Shown in pieces: positions 1 through 11,990 of a stretch of 64,000 bases of DNA. Source of the stretch: Eonycteris spelaea. Its lineage: Eukaryota > Chordata > Mammalia > Chiroptera > Pteropodidae. The stretch is taken from assembly GCA_003508835.1 (NCBI GenBank), contig PUFA01000066.1, positions 868,001 to 932,000 on the forward strand. Direction: 5' to 3'. The notes under the pieces were generated by a model that was not told the DNA's origin, ran no database searches, and saw only the letters and a list, made by a program, of their open reading frames with translations. Positions within the stretch are counted from its first letter, which is position 1, and each line of letters opens with the position of its first letter. Both the position numbers and the translations under genes were made by a program.

Positions 1-529
1 TGACAAGTTTAGGAAACGTAAAGGAGCTTACAGTGAATGGAGCACAGGAAGTTGGATCGAGAGATAAGCAGGTGTGCAAGGTTGGAGAATGGAGCAGGGT
101 CCAGGTGACCAGAGGCCTTGAATGTCAAGTGATTCAAAAAGGAAAGGGCTGTGGTCCAATTTGTGGTTTAGAATTTATTCATTCATCCAACACGCATTTA
201 ATGAACACCTAGTGTATGAAAAAACAAAGTCCCTGGTTATGTTCTAATGTTGTCCAGCAATGATAGGAGACCAGATGGAGACGCCGAGTCTGAGGCTGGA
301 GGCCAGGGGCAGGCTGATGCTCCAGGTGAAGCAGGAGAGGAGAGTCTTAGCGGGCGTGTAGAGCACATTTCCCCTGCATCACCACGCTACTCAAAGCCAA
401 GTCTGTACTATGCAGAGTGAGTGCTTGAGCAGATCTTTAGTCTCTCGTTCAGTGTACCCTCTGGGCAGCCTGCTGGGACAATTTTGTAGCATCTGTTTTC
501 ATAGGCTGCCACCAACAGAATTACTCAGC

Positions 530-722
530 CTAGATTGAATCCTTGCTACTCCATGCTCTAGTGGCTGTGTGACCTGCCTTACCTTTCTGGGCCTCGATCT
601 TTGCCATGAAATGACTTAGTGATAGCACCTGCCTTGTGAGACCATGGTAGCAAAGTGCTCTGCACAGAGCTTGACACATAACTGCTCAATAAATGGCAAT
701 ATTATTAGTTACTATTATTACT
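530..722 (+). repeat. MIR SINE
   Basis: It follows the MIR core and tail: agtggctgtgtgacctg, tctgggcctc, then a tail ending gctcaataaatggcaatatta. Diverged. Confidence 0.8.
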
Positions 723-811
723 ATGACTGTCTTCAAGGCATATCACCTCCTGATACTCATTTTCCTCACTTGGAAAATGGGGACCATGATAGTGTGTACC
801 CTCAGAAGAGA

Positions 812-1025
812 GGTAAACCACTTAGTAACTGTGTGACCTTGGGCAAATGATGTCACCTTTTTGTGCCTTGGATTCCTCATTTGAAAAAAAAAAAATAGGG
901 CTAATATTATACCTTCTTACAGGGCAGCTATAAATTAAATATATATATCATGTTCAGTGCTTAGAAGACTTTGTGGCACATAGTAGACTCAATATATATC
1001 AAATAAATAGCAGTATTGACTATTT
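812..1025 (+). repeat. MIR SINE
   Basis: The core aactgtgtgaccttgggcaa is followed by tgccttggattcctcattt, an A-run, and a tail with tggcacatagtagactcaat. It lies head to tail with the preceding MIR, sharing an intervening cctcacttggaaaatgggga remnant. Confidence 0.82.
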
Positions 1026-1871
1026 TTAATGAGTAGGAGTGATAGTGATAATTAAGTGAAGTTCTGACATAATAAGGGTTTATTAAATGACGGCTTTTAT
1101 CACTATCATCATTTTCCCATCAGATACTTTGAGGAGAAATGCCACTTTTGGTTCTGGCACAAAAGAGACTCCATTTATTCCCACAAAGGCAGATGCCTTT
1201 CTCCCAGAACACACAGACATTAAATATTGCTCCTTGGTTGGAGTGAAAAACGCTAACCGAGGAAAATTTCCCCAAAATATTTTAAGCGGATAGGAGAATG
1301 GGGTTGGTACCTCCCCTTGACCCACTTCTCTAGAATAACCAGAGGGGTGTCGCCATTCCCCAGCAGTTCTGTCACTTCCAGAATACAACTCTAGCTGGCA
1401 TTTTCATTTTGTGACTTGGGGAATTCTTTTCTTCCTTGTGCCTGGAATAATTTGTGGCTCCATTTACAAGAGTAAAGCTCTTGTGATCAGTCCCGTTCGA
1501 GTCCTTGAAGCGGCAATGCCTGAAAAGCAGTTTGGAAAGGTCAGTTGAGGGCAAAGTCCAAAGTGACTCTAAGTGGTCCAGCTAAGTGCCAGACTGAATG
1601 GGGAACCATTTTAATTTATGACAGTCTTGCCCTGTGAAGATAAAGACAACATTGCTCTGGGGCAGTTTGATTGCAAAGTAATAAAACCCTTTGTGTATAT
1701 AAAAAGTATAGACATGTTTATCTCACATTTCTATAGGGAAAAGATCTCTGCTCATTAGAGCATTGGGTTGGACTCATGTACATGAACATGTAAGAGGAGC
1801 TTCAGGGAGAATAAGGTTTTATCATTGTTATATATTTGTAATTTGCAAGGCCTTTATCTGAGACTGCCTGA

Positions 1872-2060
1872 GATCATAACTTCCCAGCTGTGTGACCTTG
1901 AGCAAGTTACTTGACCTCTCTGTGCCTCATCTATACAATAGAAAGAAAAATATTACTAGTTTCTAGGGTTGTTGTAGAATTAAATGAATTGCTAGACATA
2001 AGGCAGTTGGAAAAGTGCTTGGGATAGTGGACACGCTTGGTAAGGGTTAGTTACTAATTC
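1872..2060 (+). repeat. MIR SINE
   Basis: It contains cagctgtgtgaccttgagca, agttacttgacctctctgtg, and a recognisable gttgttgtagaattaaatga tail segment. Confidence 0.85.
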
Positions 2061-2227
2061 CTTATACAGACTTTTGTTTTGGGGTTGGTGACAATTTTTT
2101 GCCTGGTACATAGTTAAGCCATAGTTAAGAGAATGGGCTTGTTGTTTGCAACAGAAACCTGTAATTGTCTGTTCCTCTTTGGTTTTTCTAGCTGGGAGTC
2201 CAATGCACTCATTTCATCATGCCTTGA

Positions 2228-2252
2228 TTTTTTTTCTCTCTCTCTCTCTTTT
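2228..2252 (+). repeat. Short T8(CT)n pyrimidine tract
   Basis: T-run followed by CT dinucleotides and TTTT. Low complexity. Confidence 0.8.
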
Positions 2253-2396
2253 AATCCAACTTTTCAGGACGTGCTTCCAGTAAGGCCTTTTGGAATTCTT
2301 GAATTCCAGAGAGATTTTTTCTGGCCACATCGGCTAACAGAGGAACTCTTCAAAACCGAGAGAAGCCTGCAAACCACTGGTTAGAAAATTGACTCT

Positions 2397-2525
2397 TTCA
2401 TTCATTCATTCTACAAATATTTCTTGTGGGCTTACTGTTTGCCAGGTCTCTGTGCCACGCTCAGGATTCAAAGTGAGAATCAGGTAGTAAACCTGACTCT
2501 TTGGGGAACTGGGCCCTGATATAAG
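2397..2525 (-). repeat. L2 LINE 3' end, antisense
   Basis: It starts with ttcattcattctacaaatat and gtttgccaggtctctgtgcc, the reverse complement of the L2 3' tail. Confidence 0.7.
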
Positions 2526-2529
2526 AGGT

Positions 2530-2715
2530 GTACATATATCAATCCATTTAACTGTCATCACTGTCTGTGAGAGAGATGCTATTTTTATCCCCATTTACAG
2601 GTGAGGAAACTGAGGCACAGAGAGGTTAAGTAACCTATGGGCATACAGCTGGTAAATAGAATTCAGATTCACACCCAGGCAGCCTAGCTCCAATGTCTGT
2701 GCTTCTCTCTTTTTC
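2530..2715 (-). repeat. MIR SINE, antisense
   Basis: It reads tccccatttacaggtgagga, aactgaggcacagagaggtt, then a diverged cacacccaggcagcctagct: the MIR reverse complement. Confidence 0.87.
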
Positions 2716-2924
2716 TCCCCGGCTTTTTAATTTGGGAAATGTCAAACCTAAAGAAAATTTACCGGATGGTACCATGAACATCATGTACCTGTCACATGGA
2801 TTCACCAGTTACTAAAAGTTTGCCACATTTGCTTTATCGCTTTCTTTCTCAGTACATTTTTGCTGACCTAGTTACTTGCAGATATCCTGATTCTTCACCC
2901 ACAAATGTTTCAATGTACGTAGTA

Positions 2925-3370
2925 ATTATCTATTGTTACATAACAACATTTGAAAAGCAAAATTAGAAAGCAGGTAGAGTATATCCTAGTACTATGGGTC
3001 AGGAATCTGGTTGTAGCTTAGCTGGGTCCTCTGCTTCAGGGTCTGGCGCTAAGCTGAAATCACAGTGTCAGCTGGGGCTGCTTTCATGTCAGGCATCATC
3101 GTGTTTACTCATACGGCTGTTGTCAGGAGGCCTCAGCTCCTCTCCACGTGGGCCCCTTCATAGGGCTGGTTTCCCCCAAAGTAAATGATGACAGAGAGGG
3201 GGAAAAAAGAGGGGGGGGGGTGGATGAGGCACCAAGAAACCAAGCTGGTATGTGCAGTTTTTTATAACCTAATCTTGGACGTGACGTATCATCACATCTG
3301 CAATATTCTGTTGGTCACACAGACCAGCCCTGGCGCCATGTGGGAGGGGACTCCACAGGGATGTGTCACA
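2925..3370 (-). repeat. MLT1-type MaLR LTR, antisense
   Basis: It contains gggtcaggaatctggttgta, gcttagctgggtcctctgct, a ccacgtgggccccttcatag block, and tttttataacctaatcttgg with a ccaatagaat-like region near 3305. These match the reverse complement of MLT1 LTRs. It is an old, non-coding endogenous retroviral LTR interrupted by a purine/G10 tract at 3185-3221. Confidence 0.75.
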
Positions 3371-3729
3371 GACCAGGAAGCAGAGATTTCCCCGGGCATG
3401 TTGTCTGAAGCGAGCTACTCCTCAGCTTCCCAGCTATCAGTAAGGTCCCTTTTTTACTTAAACCAGTTTGAACTAAATTTCCGTCACCTGCAATGTACTT
3501 TCCAGGGAAAGAGAAGGACTCACTGTGAATCCTTACCACAGAAACTAATTTGTTTGCAGTAGAAGTTTGCTATGAGGTAGCAGGGCTGTTATTCTTAGAA
3601 ATCAGAGTTCTTTGCTTTCTGCCGGCTATTTGTAAGAGATGGTGCCATGAAAAGTCTAGACTGCCTACCTTCCAGAATGGGTTTGCCCATTCCCAGGAAG
3701 TTTATTCAGTCCCAGTTATTCCACTTATT

Positions 3730-3895
3730 ATTGTCGGGATCTTGGGTAAGTCACTCAACCTCTCTAAGTCTCAGTTTCCTCATCTATAAAATAAAGTTTG
3801 AGGGAAGGGTAAAATAAGATGATATGTGTTAAGCTTAGGGAGGGTACTGGATATATATAGTAAGTGCTCAATTAAACTTAGCCATTCATAATTAT
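3730..3895 (+). repeat. MIR SINE
   Basis: It contains gggatcttgggtaagtcact, caacctctctaagtctcagt, ttcctcatctataaaat and an AT-rich tail with tagtaagtgctcaatt. Confidence 0.82.
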
Positions 3896-4099
3896 TGAAA
3901 TTATGAGGAAAGAGCTGCCCTATATTGTGCAGGATCTGTGAGAAGATACACAAGAAGTGTAACGTGCTCATCCTGGTATCTCCGAAATCTTCATGGAGGA
4001 GAAAAGGCTTCATCTGGTCTTTCTAGGATTCACTCAAATTTAAAAACATAAATCAATAGATAGAGGGCTTCCTAGACAGGATTGGCAGAAACACAAATT

Positions 4100-4350
4100 A
4101 ATACTAGTCATAGCTAACCGTCACTGAATACTTACTGTGCCCCAGGAAGGGTCGTTTTTCCACATGTCACTTCTTATAATGTTCCTAACAGCCCTGAAGG
4201 TGGGTATCACGATGAACTATTTTATAGATAAGGACACAGAAGCACAGAGAGGTTAAATCATTCGCCCAAGATCACTTGGGTCGGAAGTGGGGACCCAGAT
4301 TTAGATCCTCCCGTGGAGTGTCTGGGTCTGGAGCCCACATTCTTAACTTC
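4100..4350 (-). repeat. MIR SINE, antisense
   Basis: It contains actgaatacttactgtgccc, a tatagataagga variant of the tacagatgagga block, cagagaggttaaatcattcg and cccaagatcactt. Confidence 0.83.
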
Positions 4351-5009
4351 TCTAAAAATACTACTATTACTAATAAAAACTAAAGGAAAATAACAGTAAT
4401 TTCCAAGGTCACACAGTAATAGGCACAAAACTCAAATGGTGATAAGGACATAAAAGAAAAGACGCAAAGATTGCCCATCTAGCCAGGGCTCAGGCCCAGC
4501 TCTGTCAGTCTCTGTCCCCCAAGAGGTTAAATGCTTTGTTCTGTGAAGATGGCCAGACTCAAGCAAAGGATCCTGAGAGAGAAAGCGACAGGCTGGCTCA
4601 GAGGGTGGGGGTGGGGTGGACAGCTCCAGGCAGCTGGTGGCATTGGGGGCTATGGCCAGCTGTCTCCTACTGACCAGGCCTGAGCACCCCCAGGCCTCTC
4701 AGGGGTGAAACCCCAGCAGCTGTGGGAGGGGAATGTGACCTGCAGAGCCAGCCAGCGACCTTGAGGTGAAAGATTTGCCTGCCGGCTCCTCGGCCTCTTG
4801 ACTGGCCATCTGTCTCACCACCTGGAAGTGTCACTTCTGATTGTTCCCTTTGGTGTAAATGGGGGAAAAACTAGGAAATAGTGGGAGAAGTGTGAGGCAT
4901 CCTATCTTTCGGATGCCCTGAGGCTGCTGGCTGCCAAGGTGTATTTGCTGGAGAAGGCTGGTTGGGGGTGCCAGCAAGGCCACCAGCTTGTGGGGTGGGA
5001 AAGGGGGAG

Positions 5010-5150
5010 GAGCTGCGCCTTGGAATCCCACAGGCCTGGGTTCAGATCCTGGCTCCAAGAGCTGCCTGACTTCACCTAACACGTATCTCTTCAGTAAAGT
5101 GGGCACAGAGACTCCAAAGAGGGACTTGGAAGGACTTAAAGAGGTGACCT
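5010..5150 (+). repeat. MIR SINE (diverged)
   Basis: caggcctgggttcagatcct, ggctccaaga and cttcagtaaagtgggcacag follow MIR spacing. Confidence 0.6.
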
Positions 5151-5164
5151 AGGTGACACACAGG

Positions 5165-5360
5165 GTCGAGAACCAAACTCCGAGGTTCAGATTCTGGCCC
5201 TCTCTGCCCTTCCTTTGCTGAGTGGCCCAGGCAGGCTCCTTACTCTTTTCGAGGCTCAGTTCCTAAGTTCCCAAAGTAAGGTGATAATGGCCATGTGCCC
5301 AGGCTAAGGTAGGACAGGGCCTTACAATGTGGAACGTGCCTAGAACTCTTGGTAAGCACT
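5165..5360 (+). repeat. MIR SINE (strongly diverged)
   Basis: aggttcagattctggccctc, gaggctcagttcctaag and a cctagaactcttggtaag tail align loosely with MIR. Confidence 0.5.
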
Positions 5361-5369
5361 GTGAAGGGA

Positions 5370-5590
5370 GGCGGCTTAGCTTGGCGGTTAGGAATATAGG
5401 CTCTACCACCTACTCGCTATGTGACCGAGAGCAGGTTACACCCTCTCTCTGTGCCTCAGTTTCCTCATCTATGACACGGAGATACAGCCCCCGTCTCAAA
5501 GGCTTAGAAGAATTAGAGGACATATTACAACGCTCCTGGAGCTTAGCGATGGGTACACGATAAATGTTGGCTCTTACTGTTATGAAAATA
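5370..5590 (+). repeat. MIR SINE, near full length
   Basis: A tRNA-like start (gcggttaggaatataggctc) is followed by ctatgtgaccgagagcaggt, ctctctctgtgcctcagttt, cctcatctatgacac and a gataaatgttggctcttact tail. Confidence 0.88.
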
Positions 5591-5904
5591 CTTGTCAATT
5601 GTGAGGTGGTTATGACTAGCATTATTATTAACGCTCTTTCTAGAACATTCCTCACCAAGGAGGGCGCAGTGGACAATCTGAGGAAAGGCACCATTTTATA
5701 ACAAAAAGGCTCTCTTAGAGAAAAGATGTGGAATGGGGCAAAGTTCCCAGTGACACTTGGGGACTTTTTTTGTGTAGTCGAGAGAACCTGAGAGTTGGGT
5801 TTACCCAACTCCGAAATGCAACATCTCGAAGGCCTCCAACAACTGGCCTCGGAGATGTGCTTCCCCACGCAGTCAGGGGTGAGGGGAATTATACCCGGGC
5901 CTGC

Positions 5905-6066
5905 GGCGAGACTTGCTGGGCTCAAGTCCCCTCTCTGACATGAGCTGTGTGACTTTAGGCAAAGGCAGGCAACTTGACCTCCCCAAGCCAGCTTCCCTCA
6001 TCTTTAAAATGAGGGCACCAAGAGACCTGCCTCACAGGGACGATTCTGTGAGTTGATTACGTAGAG
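5905..6066 (+). repeat. MIR SINE, truncated by a following DNA transposon
   Basis: It contains gctgggctcaagtcccctct, agctgtgtgactttaggcaa and ctcatctttaaaatgagggc, and ends at about 6066 where an hAT-like element begins. Confidence 0.78.
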
Positions 6067-6262
6067 CAGTTCCCAACCAGGGGTGACTTTGCCGCCCCAG
6101 GGGACATTTAACAGTGTGTGCAGATGTTTTTGTCTGTCGCAGCTGGGGGAGGGTACTACAGGCCTCTAGTGGGTAGAGGCTGGGGTGCTGCTAAGCATCT
6201 ACAATGCCCAGGGCAGCCCCTTCCCCACAGAGAATGATCCAGCCCCAGGGGTCAGCAACGTC
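6066..6262 (-). repeat. hAT-type non-autonomous DNA transposon, family with 'aaaaatgtc..agacattgcc' core
   Basis: It begins agcagttcccaaccaggggt and continues gccgccccaggggacattta and ctagtgggtagaggctgggg. This is the reverse orientation of the copies at 10.6, 13.3 and 18.2 kb. I recognise the family but not its exact name. Confidence 0.75.
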
Positions 6263-7269
6263 AACAGTAATCCTGACCTACTGTGCAGGCCTTAGCAACA
6301 AGCTTGTGCTTGTTGAATGACTAAATAAACTTGCTGTCTCCAAGTCTCAGCTTCTGGAGAGAATATTTATATCTGCCAGACTTGTCGTGAGATTCAAGGA
6401 GGAAAATCCACTGAAGCACCTGGCCCAAGGTGTGGCCCTTTCTGGACCCAATAACTGTTATTGGCTATTGAATGAATTGTCGCAGCCACGGGGCACAGCA
6501 AGTCCCAGATCCAGGATTTGGGCAAGAAGGCTCACTCAGACAAAACCAAAAGAACGTGGGAGCAAAGTGAGCAGAAGGAAGCTAGACTCGATCCGGCCCC
6601 TGGCATTCCCTTCCTTGCTAATTTCTGAAGCTGGAAGAATTTTAAGGGAAACTTAATCCACAGGTCGTTGCCTCATTTTCGTGTAATTCATTAAAATGCC
6701 TTTCTGTAACAGAACCTCTTCGTGGCTTGAAGCCCTTCACATGCTTTTATTTTTATCTTTTTTTCTCTCTCTCTCATTAAAAGATGGCTTTTCTCTCAAG
6801 TACAGGAAGTTGGCTTGTGCCAAAAACAAACAGGGCGGATGCTTAAAGCTCCCGGGTTAGTGTGGCGCCTCCAAACACTGGGCCCCTGAGCAGACTTCTG
6901 CTAGAAGCCTCCTCCCTGTTTTTCCTCCCCCAGCTGCCCCAGGGACCCTCAGGAATAGCTCAGACAGGGAAGCAAGTATGTAATGGGAGGTGCTCACTGC
7001 AGCCCTAAAGGAAGGTCAGGGCTGGGGACAACAGATCCAAAGGTCCTTTCCAGGGGTGGACCTCTCTGGAGCGGGTTTGTGAGGGCTGCACTAGCTTTGG
7101 GCCAGTGGCAGCCTCAATGTCCTCATCTGGGCAACAGGAGGTGAGGGGGCTGTTTAGAGTATGAGGTGAGGGGTCTTTGAGGAGGAGGACGTGGGGTATG
7201 TGTCGAGCACCTGGTGCTGCACAGTGAGGGCTCAGCACTTGCCAGCCGCTGACATCACTACATCTTCAG

Positions 7270-7410
7270 GGTACTTTCTGAACCTCAGCATCTCCGGGAT
7301 GGGGGAAAATAACATTCACTGTACAGCATTGTTGGGCAGAGCCAACAAGCTCGTTGCCATACAGCTCTCAGCAGAACCTGGCATCTAATTAGTGCTCAGA
7401 AAATGTTTGT
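7270..7410 (+). repeat. MIR SINE (diverged)
   Basis: It contains tgaacctcagcatctccggg, atgggggaaaataacattca and a cctggcatctaattagtgct tail. Confidence 0.6.
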
Positions 7411-7424
7411 TATGTTTGTTTGTT

Positions 7425-7765
7425 ACGCTTAGTCCATTTGGGTTGCTATAACAAACTGCCACAGGCTGAGCGACTTAACCCACAAATGCTTATTTCTCAC
7501 AGTTCTGAAGACCAGAAGCCCATGATCAAGGTGCCACCAGATTTGGTGCCTGGTGAGAGCCCCCTTCCCAGTTCATAGATGGCCTTCTTTTTGTGTCCTT
7601 GTGAGGAAGAGCCAGGGGAGCTCTCTAGGGCCACTGTCACCCCATTCCACCATCATCACCTAATCACTTCTCAGAGGCCCCACTTCCAAATACCACCATT
7701 TGGGGATTAGATTTCAGCAGATGAATTTGGGAGAGACACAAACATTCAGACTGTAACATTTTGCA
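7425..7765 (-). repeat. MLT1-type MaLR LTR, antisense
   Basis: It contains cttagtccatttgggttgct, ataacaaactgccacaggct, cttatttctcacagttctga, tgatcaaggtgccaccagat and a terminal cacaaacattcagactgtaa. This is the MLT1 LTR reverse complement, nearly complete and uninterrupted. Non-coding. Confidence 0.87.
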
Positions 7766-7924
7766 AATCCTACATAATTCATGCCACTGTATCATGAGGC
7801 AGAGGTATCAGGTGGAAAAGGAGAAGAGCATAGAAGGCAAAGATGCTAGGTATACCATCCCCTGGTGATTCATTTGCTTCTTAAAACAGAAGATGCCCCC
7901 TGCAGTTAGCAGTGGGAAGATCTC

Positions 7925-8075
7925 CCTTTATCTGGATGGCCTTAGCCTTTCTGGGCCTTAGTTGCCACATCTGTAAAATGGGGATAATTACAGAATCATC
8001 ATAGAGCATTTGTGGATTAAATGAAATCTTCTATTAAAGTGCCTAGAATAATGCCTGCTGTTCCCTAAATGCCAG
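7925..8075 (+). repeat. MIR SINE, 3' part
   Basis: It contains tttctgggccttagttgcca, catctgtaaaatggggataa and a tgcctagaataatgcc tail. Confidence 0.82.
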
Positions 8076-8109
8076 GTACGAGCTGGCCACTTTGAGCCAG
8101 GGCGGCTGG

Positions 8110-8765
8110 ACTCTCAGTGACTGATAGTGTTTTAGAAAGCTCCAGCTCCCTGTTTTTAACCAACTCCAAGACATTTCAGAGAGTTCGGCAACCACGCCTC
8201 AGTGTTTCCGTTCTGCAGAAGGAGAATTATTCTGCCTGCCGTTTGCCGAGTTCCCACGGAGGCCCTGCGTGGCATCTGCTGAGCCGCCGGCGCCTGCAGA
8301 GCGCAGGCCGCCATCATCCACGTTCTCCAGGGCTCAGTGGGGACTTGGGAAGCTTGAGTTTGTGCAGACTCTTCGTGACTCCACTCCAGTCATCATTAAG
8401 GCATTTGATGATTTTGGATGGAATCTGCCTTTCACCTCCGCAGCCTGCTGGGCCCTTCGGGGCGTGTCGCAGGAAGGGAATGCATCACTGCTCCTATCTG
8501 CCTCGTCAGCGTTTGTAGCAAACTCGATGTGATGATGGTGTGTTCTGGTTTAGCTTTTCAGACCTTCTACAGGCTTCGTTGCAGAGATGGAGGGGCTGGG
8601 ACAATTCTGATCAAGCCATCAGCTGGCGACAGTGGCCCTAGCGAGGTCTCACAATGACGAGAACACCGAGCCGTCCCACTTTGGCTTGCGGTGGGAACAG
8701 CCAGTGTTCCTGAGGGCTGTCTCAAAATTCAGGCCAGACTCCGAGTACTGAGGGTCTCAAGTATA
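8110..8765. other. Non-repeat stretch, no gene recognised
   Basis: I see no repeat signature here. It has moderate GC content and scattered CpG (for example 8280-8310). The small ORFs lack splice context and family resemblance. It could be unique intronic sequence or a regulatory element. Confidence 0.45.
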
Positions 8766-9301
8766 AGTGCTGACCTCAGAATCTGGGTCCTGTTTCCCAG
8801 TGGGAGTTCGAATCTTCATGACCGAGGTCATCTTTCTCCAATGCCTGCTTGTATTTGAACTTCTTCCTCCTTTGGACCTCACCCATTGGATCCCTGTAGG
8901 ACCGTCAAATGCTCTGCCAAGACAGGCCATCAGTGGCGAGGGCTGTTCCTTCCTTACTTCTAAGCTCAAAACCCTGGGAGGTCTTGCCCATAGAGACGGG
9001 GTGCATGGCTTTGTGTTTTATTACTATTCATTGTTCTTGTTATTTTAACATTGATGGCGCATGTCTAAGCTGCGAACTCATTTCTTAAGCATCACTGCGG
9101 TCAAAATCTCTCCAGGGTGCAGCGCCGGGGGTTACTCTGATTCATTTTTGGCTTCTGCGCTATTTACTTTATTAAAAATATCATTCTGCTTGGGGCTCCC
9201 TTTGTTCTCAGGGCTTTTCTGGCCATGGCCCTGGGTCCTCCCTAAGCCCCTGAACACCATCATTTGAACATGGGCCTGGGCATGCACGAGGCTGCGTAGG
9301 C

Positions 9302-9470
9302 CAGGATCGGCAAACATTTTCTGTAAAGAGCCAGATGGTAAATATTTTAGGTTTTGTGGTCCATCGGTCTCTGTTACAACTCCTCAGCTTCACTGTCATT
9401 GCATGAAAGCAGCCATAGACAACATGTGAACAAATAAAACTTTATTTAGGAAAACAGATGGCCACTGGAA
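9302..9470 (+). repeat. hAT-Charlie-type element (gcaaac..ctgtaaagagccag family)
   Basis: It contains ggatcggcaaacattttctg, taaagagccagatggtaaat and aataaaactttatttagg. Subfamily not assigned (MER58/MER33-like by memory). Confidence 0.82.
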
Positions 9471-9549
9471 TTTAGTTCTTGAGTGGATTTAAAATGTATG
9501 TCTTTCTTTCTGTAGTTTCAGCCTTTTTCTACTTTATTTGATCCCATAG

Positions 9550-9768
9550 AGCAGGGATCAGCAAACTTTGGCCCATGGATCAAATTTGGCTAGCTGCCTA
9601 TTTTGTCAATAAAGTTTTATTGGAACGCAGCCATGCCCACTCACTTCTGTATGTCTGTGGTTGCTTTCCCCCTTCATCGGTAGAGTTGGAGAGTTGCAAC
9701 AGAGACCTCTTGGCCACCAGATGTTGACTACCTGGCCCTTTACAGAAAGTGTTCGCTGAGCCCTGCCC
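9550..9768 (-). repeat. hAT-Charlie-type element, antisense
   Basis: It contains gcagggatcagcaaactttg, gcccatggatcaaatttggc, cctggccctttacagaaagt and gttcgctgagccctgcc. It is the same family as 9302-9470 in opposite orientation, about 80 bp away. Confidence 0.82.
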
Positions 9769-9939
9769 TAGAGAATTGGAAAATGGCTGGAAAACACTCT
9801 TTCTGTGTGTGTGTACATAAGGAGCGATCAAGCTAGCCCTTCCAAACTCACCTCCTTAGAACTTTTCTCCCAAGTTCTTTTGTCTAGTCCTCCAAATATT
9901 TTAGATATTCTTTTCTGGACCCTAAGTTTTTTCCCAAAG

Positions 9940-10165
9940 CTCTAAACCACGGCTTTTAAATACTTTTTGACTATGAACCTCAGTAAGAAACGTAGTTATT
10001 ATAATCTTATAATGACATACCAAAAAAAATGCATAAACACAGACATACCCCATGCATACACATGTCACATAAAACATATGTAAATGAAAATTTCAAGAAA
10101 CAATACTTACTCTTAATACGTACAATATACTCTTGTATTTTTTATTAATATCAGTCAAGATATTA
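9940..10165 (-). repeat. MER20-like DNA transposon fragment
   Basis: It contains atactttttgactatgaacc, tcagtaagaaacgtag and aagaaacaatacttactctt, matching the MER20 reverse-complement body loosely. Confidence 0.5.
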
Positions 10166-10289
10166 GGCTTGACTCTGCTGTGGTAACAAATAACCCCAAT
10201 TTTGAGTGACTTTAACTAGCATTTATTTATTGTTTCTGCTTCATGTCCCTCCTGGGTCACCTGTTTGATACTTTACTTAATTCATTTAA

Positions 10290-10445
10290 TCATAACATCA
10301 CTAAATATAATGACCTCTGAGGAAGATTTACTGTTGATCCCATGTTACACATGGGGAAACTGAGGCCACAGGGCTCAGTAACTCCCCAAGTTAACCAGCT
10401 GGTGGGAGGGAACCCAGAAGCTGTGTCCATAACTCAGTTGTGACC
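10290..10445 (-). repeat. MIR SINE, antisense
   Basis: It contains ttacacatggggaaactgag, gccacagggctcagtaact and ccaagttaaccagctggtgg. Confidence 0.78.
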
Positions 10446-10639
10446 CCTAACCTTAAGGCATGTAGTACCATCATAGGTAGTGTTTGCAAAAAATCTTGGG
10501 GAATGTTACGTTTTCACAATCTATGGAGAGGACAGCATCAGTGTAGAACATTTGGTAGAAGCTCATCTAGTTAAAAATAAGTGTGCATGAGAACTGTGGG
10601 GTTGGAGGTAGGGAAAAGGAACCAGAACAGTGGCCTGGG

Positions 10640-10850
10640 CTTCTCAACCTCGGCAGAACTGACACGGATTCTTTGTTGCGAGGCTGTCCTGTGCATCGTC
10701 ACATGTTTAGCAGCACCCATGGCATCTGTCCACTAGACACTAGTCGCATCCAGTGCACCGCCTACCAGCTGTAGCAACCAAAAATGTCGCTAGACGTTGC
10801 CAAGTGTTCCCTGGGTGGCAAAATCCCCCTGGTTGAGAATCACTGGCGCA
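10640..10850 (+). repeat. hAT-type element ('gacgttgcc' family)
   Basis: It contains cttctcaacctcggcagaac, ggctgtcctgtgcatcgtca, gtagcaaccaaaaatgtcgc and ccctggttgagaatcactgg, with short terminal inverted similarity (ctcaacc/ggttgag). Confidence 0.82.
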
Positions 10851-10959
10851 GATGCTAGAATCATGGGTGGCACTTTTTCCTTCCTTTTTCTTTCCTATGG
10901 TTTCCAGATTTCCTCAAATAGATATGGATTTCGTGAGTAAACAAAGAACCTTTCATGCC

Positions 10960-11405
10960 ACTCTTTTGTTTAAAAATTTTCAGTCAATTCCTTGTATTCT
11001 TAGCCTCTGCAAGGTTTACCAGGCGCCTGGCTACTACTTGGGCGTCTTCTATCCCTTTTGCCCTCACTCACAACATTCCAGTTGCTCTTTTCTTTCTGTT
11101 CTTCGGCATGCCTGGCTCCTCTCCACCCCAGGGCCTTTGTACATGCTGATCTGCCTGGTCGCTCTTCCCTACCTCCCCTTCACATCATTTGTTAATCCAC
11201 ATCAAGTGTCTGCTCAAGTGTCATCCCCTCCAAGAGGCCTTCCCTGGTCGCCCTGTCTAGAATATTTATGTGCCCCGCAGTTTATTGTTTGTCTCTCCCA
11301 CCGGAATGTCAACTCCAGAAGGGCTGGGACTTTGTTTATTGTTCCATACCCCAAACTTAGAACAATGCTTGGCACATAGTAAAAGTTCAGTAAATATTTG
11401 TGGAA
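10960..11405 (+). repeat. L2 LINE 3' region, sense
   Basis: It contains cagggcctttgtacatgctg, agaggccttccctggtcgcc, a ccagaagggctgggactttg block and cttggcacatagtaaaagtt. This is the L2 3' end in sense orientation. Confidence 0.87.
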
Positions 11406-11968
11406 GGAGGAAAGGGGAGAGAGTAGGAAGGTGGGAGGGAGGGAGGAGAACAATTTAAAAGAATAAAATCAGTAAATTCAGGAGTTTACAGTAAAGGAAC
11501 AATCCTACAACCCACACAGCTGTGTTTCTCTCTAAATTCCATCTCATTTTGACTTGTGGTTTATGGACAACAGTTTTGCCTAGCAAACAGGCTCCAGGTA
11601 GCTAGCTCCCTTTAAAGGAACATATGATTTTTGTGCTGCCTCTCTCCAGAAATACCATGCTGATGAGTGACCTGTGTTAAAACAGCAATAACATAAACAG
11701 ATGCTCCTTCCTCTAAGCTGATGAGCAATGGAAGAAACTCTTAGGTTTCCTGGTGGTGTTCCCCAATGCCAGGAAACACCCAGAGCCACCTCCTCCTCTT
11801 CCTGGTCACATTCTCATCCTCAAACAGAGCTGTGAGTTTACATACACCCTGACCTGGACCCACAGGGCAACAGGCAGGGATGACGCTCAGTTCTTGGCAT
11901 GAGGCCAAGGGGAGGCTGGACAAGTGATCTGTGGGAATATTTTTGACAGAGGACTTATTCTAGATTGT

Positions 11969-11990
11969 TTGTTTGTTTGTTTTTGCTTTG
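11969..11990 (+). repeat. (TTTG)n simple repeat
   Basis: Short TTTG repeats within unique DNA. Confidence 0.7.

Noticed and set aside
5410..5925. 171-codon minus-strand ORF
   Set aside because: It runs antisense through a MIR and flanking diverged DNA with no recognisable domain.
10852..11379. 175-codon plus-strand ORF
   Set aside because: It overlaps an L2 3' region in sense orientation. L2 3' UTR sequence is not coding, and the peptide matches no ORF2 motif.
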